Assembly: GCA_030830765.1 (NCBI GenBank)
Contig: JAURMJ010000384.1
Coordinates: forward strand, 1 to 7,686
DNA length: 7,686 bases
Reading direction: 5' to 3'
From: Quisquiliibacterium sp.
GTDB lineage: Bacteria > Pseudomonadota > Gammaproteobacteria > Burkholderiales > Burkholderiaceae_E
Part shown: one piece after another, positions 4,674-7,686 of the stretch
Layout: the number at the start of each line of letters is the position of its first letter
Numbering within the stretch: position 1 is the stretch's first letter
Position numbers and translations under genes: made by a program
Notes under the pieces: model-generated
The model's input: only the letters and a program-made list of their open reading frames with translations
The model's database searches: none
Told to the model about the DNA's origin: nothing

Positions 4674-6953
4674 ATGGACTCCCTATCTGGTCCGGGTCAC
4701 AACGCCATCCTGGCGCAGCCTGATCCTGCGCCTTCGAAATCCCGCAAGACGGGCCGACGCACCAGCCGGCCCCAGGACACCCCGGACGATGCCTACGACG
4801 CACCGTTCGCCAGAGCCCCCGACAAGCGAAAAGTTGCGACGCTGGCGAGCCTGACGCGCAAGCTGTCAGCCTATCTTCCCGCCGCGGACGTACGCCGCGT
4901 CAAAGACGCGTATCGCTTCGCTGACGAAGCCCATCTCGGGCAGTTCCGGACGAGTGGCGAGCCCTACATTTCTCATCCGATCGCGGTCGCCGAAATCTGC
5001 ACAGGCTGGCGCCTGGATACCGAGTCGCTGATGGCAGCGCTGCTGCATGACGTGCTCGAAGACTCACGTGCGACCAAGCAGGATCTGGCTGAACGCTTCG
5101 GCCCTCAGGTCGCGGATCTGGTTGACGGTCTATCCAAACTCGATCGCATCGAATTCACATCCAAGGAGCAACAGCAGGCCGAAAGCTTCCGCAAGATGCT
5201 GCTGGCAATGGCCCGCGATGTTCGCGTCATCCTGAGCAAGCTTGCTGACCGTGTGCATAACATGCGCACCCTCGACGCAGTCGATCCGGCCAAGCGGCGC
5301 CGCATTGCGCTGGAAACCACCGAGATTTACGCGCCCATCGCCAATCGTCTGGGACTGCGCGAGTTTTATCTGGAACTGCTCGACCTGTCGTTTCGGGCAC
5401 GTTATCCGCATCGATACCAGGTCCTGCGCAAAGCAATGCTGGCGGCCCGCGGCAACCGGCGCGAAGTGCTGAGCCGCATCCTCGAAACAATCCGCAAGAA
5501 TCTCGGGGACGCCAAACTACCAGGCCAGGTCTACGGTCGTGAAAAAGCGTTGTGGGGCATTTACCTGAAAATGCTCAGTCGCAACCTGTCGTTCACGCAA
5601 GTCCTTGACATCTATGGATTCCGAATCCTTGTCGACACCGTCGCGGAATGCTACGTCGCGCTTGGGGTGCTGCATGCTACTTTCAAGCCGGTGCCGGGCC
5701 GCTTCAAGGACTACATTGCGATCCCCAAGGTCAACGGCTATCAGTCCCTGCACACTACGCTGGTCGGCCCCTTCGGCACTCCAATCGAATTTCAGATCCG
5801 CACTCATGAGATGCAACGCGTGGCTGATTCAGGTGTCGCTGCGCACTGGCTCTACAAGGCCGAAAACGAGAATTTCACAGAGCTGCAAAAGAAGACTCAC
5901 CAGTGGCTGCAGTCGTTGCTTGACATCCAGACACAGACCGGCGACTCGATGGAATTCATCGAGCACGTCAAGGTCGACCTGTTTCCTGACGCGGTTTACG
6001 TCTTTACGCCTCGCGGACAAATCCGCTCGCTGCCGCGAGGAGCAACGGTCGTCGATTTTGCCTACAGCGTGCACACCGAGGTTGGCAACCAGGCCGTTGC
6101 GGCGCGGGTCAATCAAAAGCCAGTGCCGCTGCGCTCAGAATTGCACAATGGCGATGTCGTCGAAGTCATCACCGACCCGAATTCCAAACCCAACCCAGCC
6201 TGGCTCGGGTTTGTGCGTACCGGCAAGTCTCGGGCTGAAATCCGCTATGCCCTGCGCACACTGAAGCACTCAGAATCAGTCGAACTAGGCCGGCGCCTGT
6301 TTGAACAAGCGCTATCGCTGCTGCGGATCAGTGCCGCCGAGATCGACACTGCAACACTCGAGCGCGGCGCACGCGATGCCGGTGCCAAGACCGTTGAGGA
6401 ACTCTACGAGGACATCGGCCTTGGGAAGCGACTTGCCCCAGTCATCGCACGCACCATCGCGCTGCTTCTGAACAACCGTCCGGCAGCAGCCACGCTGATC
6501 GTGCCCGAACCGGCGCCGATCATGGTGCATGGGACCGAAGGCTCAGCAGTGCAATATTCGAGCTGCTGCTATCCGCTTCCCGGTGACGCTGTGATCGGAC
6601 ATCTGCGAGGTGGTCACGGCCTGGTCCTGCATCGGGCAGACTGCGAAAGTGCCACGCGGCAACGCGTCCGCGACGCTGAACGCTGGGTTGAAATCGAGTG
6701 GGCCGACGGCATGAAAGGCCTGCATCGCTGCGGCATCGAAGTCCATGTCTCGGACGAGCGCGGTGTCCTTGGCAAGGTTGCTGCTGAGGTCGCAGCCTCG
6801 GAAGCCAACATCGTCCATATCGCCATGGAAGAGGCCGACGAGCGCCTGGCCATGCTGAACTTCATCGTTCAGGTCCGGGATCGCGTCCATCTGGCTCAGC
6901 TGATTCGCAATCTGCGCAAGTTCGCCGAAGTGCGGCGCGTGAACCGCACCTGA
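4674..6953 (+). CDS. spoT: SpoT, bifunctional (p)ppGpp hydrolase/synthetase of the long RSH family
   Basis: SpoT degrades (p)ppGpp to GDP/GTP and pyrophosphate and can make it weakly under starvation. The 759 residues are longer than E. coli SpoT (702), mainly from an N-terminal, basic, Pro-rich tail of about 55 residues with no visible fold. The HD hydrolase domain (about 60-220) keeps SHP (H101), LLHDVLEDS (H125, D126) and KLADRVHNMRTL (189-200), so hydrolysis should work. The synthetase domain (about 285-395) has RFKD (343-346), the charge type of bifunctional enzymes rather than the EXDD of RelA, plus NGYQSLHTT (354-362) and IEFQIRT with E372. Its YGREKALWGIYLKM segment (287-300) departs from the common YSIYxKM: the usual Ser is Gly295. 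TGS follows (about 435-500), then the CC/zinc-finger region CCYPLPGD (631-638) and ACT (about 687-757). The ATG at 4674 is the first in-frame start after an upstream stop and lacks a good Shine-Dalgarno. Confidence 0.97.
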   Translation: MDSLSGPGHNAILAQPDPAPSKSRKTGRRTSRPQDTPDDAYDAPFARAPDKRKVATLASLTRKLSAYLPAADVRRVKDAYRFADEAHLGQFRTSGEPYISHPIAVAEICTGWRLDTESLMAALLHDVLEDSRATKQDLAERFGPQVADLVDGLSKLDRIEFTSKEQQQAESFRKMLLAMARDVRVILSKLADRVHNMRTLDAVDPAKRRRIALETTEIYAPIANRLGLREFYLELLDLSFRARYPHRYQVLRKAMLAARGNRREVLSRILETIRKNLGDAKLPGQVYGREKALWGIYLKMLSRNLSFTQVLDIYGFRILVDTVAECYVALGVLHATFKPVPGRFKDYIAIPKVNGYQSLHTTLVGPFGTPIEFQIRTHEMQRVADSGVAAHWLYKAENENFTELQKKTHQWLQSLLDIQTQTGDSMEFIEHVKVDLFPDAVYVFTPRGQIRSLPRGATVVDFAYSVHTEVGNQAVAARVNQKPVPLRSELHNGDVVEVITDPNSKPNPAWLGFVRTGKSRAEIRYALRTLKHSESVELGRRLFEQALSLLRISAAEIDTATLERGARDAGAKTVEELYEDIGLGKRLAPVIARTIALLLNNRPAAATLIVPEPAPIMVHGTEGSAVQYSSCCYPLPGDAVIGHLRGGHGLVLHRADCESATRQRVRDAERWVEIEWADGMKGLHRCGIEVHVSDERGVLGKVAAEVAASEANIVHIAMEEADERLAMLNFIVQVRDRVHLAQLIRNLRKFAEVRRVNRT

Positions 6954-7040
6954 GCTTTGCACTGAGCCTGTCCCCGCGGTCTCATTGATGACCGGGCTGC
7001 GCACAGCGTTTATCCAGCTGAGCCACTGCTGAAGCCAGGC

Positions 7041-7055
7041 GGCCTGAATCAGGCC
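7041..7055. terminator. Perfect short hairpin spanning the greB stop codon, possible weak terminator
   Basis: GGCCTG-AAT-CAGGCC is a perfect 15-nt inverted repeat with a 3-nt loop; the greB stop (7051-7049) lies in it. The 95-nt gap between the convergent spoT and greB ends (6954-7048) shows no stronger terminator. Neither strand has a T-run after the stem, so it is not a standard Rho-independent terminator; it might slow polymerase, protect the mRNA 3' end, or matter little. Confidence 0.3.
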
Positions 7056-7609
7056 TCGTGCGGGTATCTGACTTCAAGGACTTCCAGCTCATCGACGCCA
7101 GCGGGTGTGCGCAAGCTGACGACATCGCCTTCGCGCGATTTGATCAAGGCCTTGGCCACCGGCGAAATCCAGCTGACCTTGCCACTTGCCGGATCCACTT
7201 CGTCGATGCCGACAATGGTCACGGTTTCCTCGCTCGCACCGTTTCGCAGATACGTCACCGTTGCACCAAAGAAGACCTGATCCAGTCCGACCTGACGCGC
7301 TGGGTCAACAATCTCGGCCAGATCGAGGCGCTTGGTCAGGAACCGGATCCTGCGATCGATTTCGCGCAACCGGCGTTTGCCGTAGATGTAGTCGCCATTC
7401 TCAGATCGATCGCCATTGGACGCAGCCCAGGAGACGATTCTGACAACCTCTGGGCGTTCAACGTCGATCAGATTGAGCAGCTCGGCCTTGATGCGGGCAT
7501 GACCGGCGGGCGTGATGTAGTTCCTGAGCCCGGCAGGCGCTTGCACCTCGGGCTGCTCAAGTTCATCGTCGTCGTGATCGCTGTCTTCGCGAACAAACGC
7601 CTTGTTCAT
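7049..7609 (-). CDS. greB: Transcript cleavage factor GreB with acidic N-terminal extension
   Basis: GreB enters the RNA polymerase secondary channel and stimulates cleavage of backtracked RNA so elongation can resume. The 186-residue protein has the N-terminal coiled-coil domain (about 30-105) with the tip SNGDRSENGDY (64-74), carrying the key acidic residues D67 and E70, then GKRRLREIDRRIRFLTKRL (77-95). The C-terminal FKBP-like domain runs from about 110 to 183, with DQVFFGATVTY (110-120) and VSWISPVAKALIKSREGD (145-162). Long tip context and ending favour GreB over GreA. It is about 28 residues longer than E. coli GreB (158) because of an N-terminal extension rich in Asp/Glu (DSDHDDDELE, 9-18). 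The ATG at 7609 gives the common MNKAFVRE start; a CAGG lies 4 nt upstream. A longer frame from a TTG at 7669 is not supported. It is convergent with spoT. The 77 nt upstream hold no promoter I can recognise. Confidence 0.96.
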   Translation of the reverse strand: MNKAFVREDSDHDDDELEQPEVQAPAGLRNYITPAGHARIKAELLNLIDVERPEVVRIVSWAASNGDRSENGDYIYGKRRLREIDRRIRFLTKRLDLAEIVDPARQVGLDQVFFGATVTYLRNGASEETVTIVGIDEVDPASGKVSWISPVAKALIKSREGDVVSLRTPAGVDELEVLEVRYPHEA

Positions 7610-7686
7610 GGGCCTGCCAGATTTGTGCGCAGTCGTGAGCGATGAGCCGGGCCGGTCAGGCGCCGGCAATCGACATCTGATCGATC

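Noticed and set aside
5605..6264. Plus-strand open frame of 219 codons in another frame of spoT
   Set aside because: It is rich in Ser/Arg/Cys, overlaps conserved RSH domains, and has no family resemblance.
6996..7012. GCTG-CGCA-CAGC stem followed by GTTTA after spoT, as a terminator
   Set aside because: The stem is only 4 bp and the T-rich tail is short and interrupted; it is too weak to call.
7610..7669. Longer GreB from a TTG at 7669
   Set aside because: The extra 20 residues are not GreB-like and the ATG at 7609 gives the usual MNKAFV start.
7669..7685. Inverted repeat ATCGA-7 nt-TCGAT upstream of greB
   Set aside because: The arms are only 5 nt, and GATC/TCGA-rich words are frequent in this sequence; with the window ending there I cannot support an operator.

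Overview
The window looks like a conserved chromosomal housekeeping block from a GC-rich proteobacterium, most likely a betaproteobacterium of the Burkholderiales or a relative. The basis is the gene order rph - PP2C phosphatase - Ser/Thr kinase / yicC - gmk - rpoZ - spoT / greB, the short 67-residue omega subunit, and the sequence style of SpoT and GreB. I see no tRNA, rRNA, insertion sequence, CRISPR array or prophage gene. Nearly all of the DNA is coding.

Layout. On the minus strand, reading from 2741 down to 1, lie a soluble Hanks-type Ser/Thr kinase, a PP2C-type phosphatase, RNase PH (rph), and the first codons of a further gene that is probably rdgB. They are tightly packed (gaps of 8, 16 and 15 nt) and look like one transcription unit. 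A 145-nt divergent intergenic region (2742-2886) holds two copies of CCGAATCCGG, each inside a small inverted repeat. On the plus strand follow yicC, gmk (TTG start overlapping the yicC stop), rpoZ and spoT, again tightly packed. Convergent to spoT is greB on the minus strand, whose stop codon lies inside a short perfect hairpin.

How the genes fit together. Two themes meet here. One is RNA turnover and transcription: RNase PH trims RNA 3' ends, YicC is an endoribonuclease-family protein, RpoZ is the RNA polymerase omega subunit and part of a ppGpp-binding site in proteobacteria, and GreB rescues backtracked polymerase. The other is guanine nucleotide metabolism and alarmone signalling: Gmk makes GDP from GMP, SpoT hydrolyses and can make (p)ppGpp, and RdgB (if that is the partial gene) cleans non-canonical purine NTPs. 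A kinase/phosphatase pair sits next to these genes and could act on one of them, but the sequence gives no direct evidence of the substrate.

The most interesting points are the kinase (HLD in place of HRD) with its paired phosphatase, a Ser-to-Gly change in the usual ATP-binding motif of the SpoT synthetase domain, the paired palindromic repeats in the divergent promoter region, an A/T-rich codon island in gmk that may hide an internal promoter, and two three-codon mini-ORFs just ahead of spoT and rph. I found no clearly new system; the layout is mostly that of a known conserved locus.
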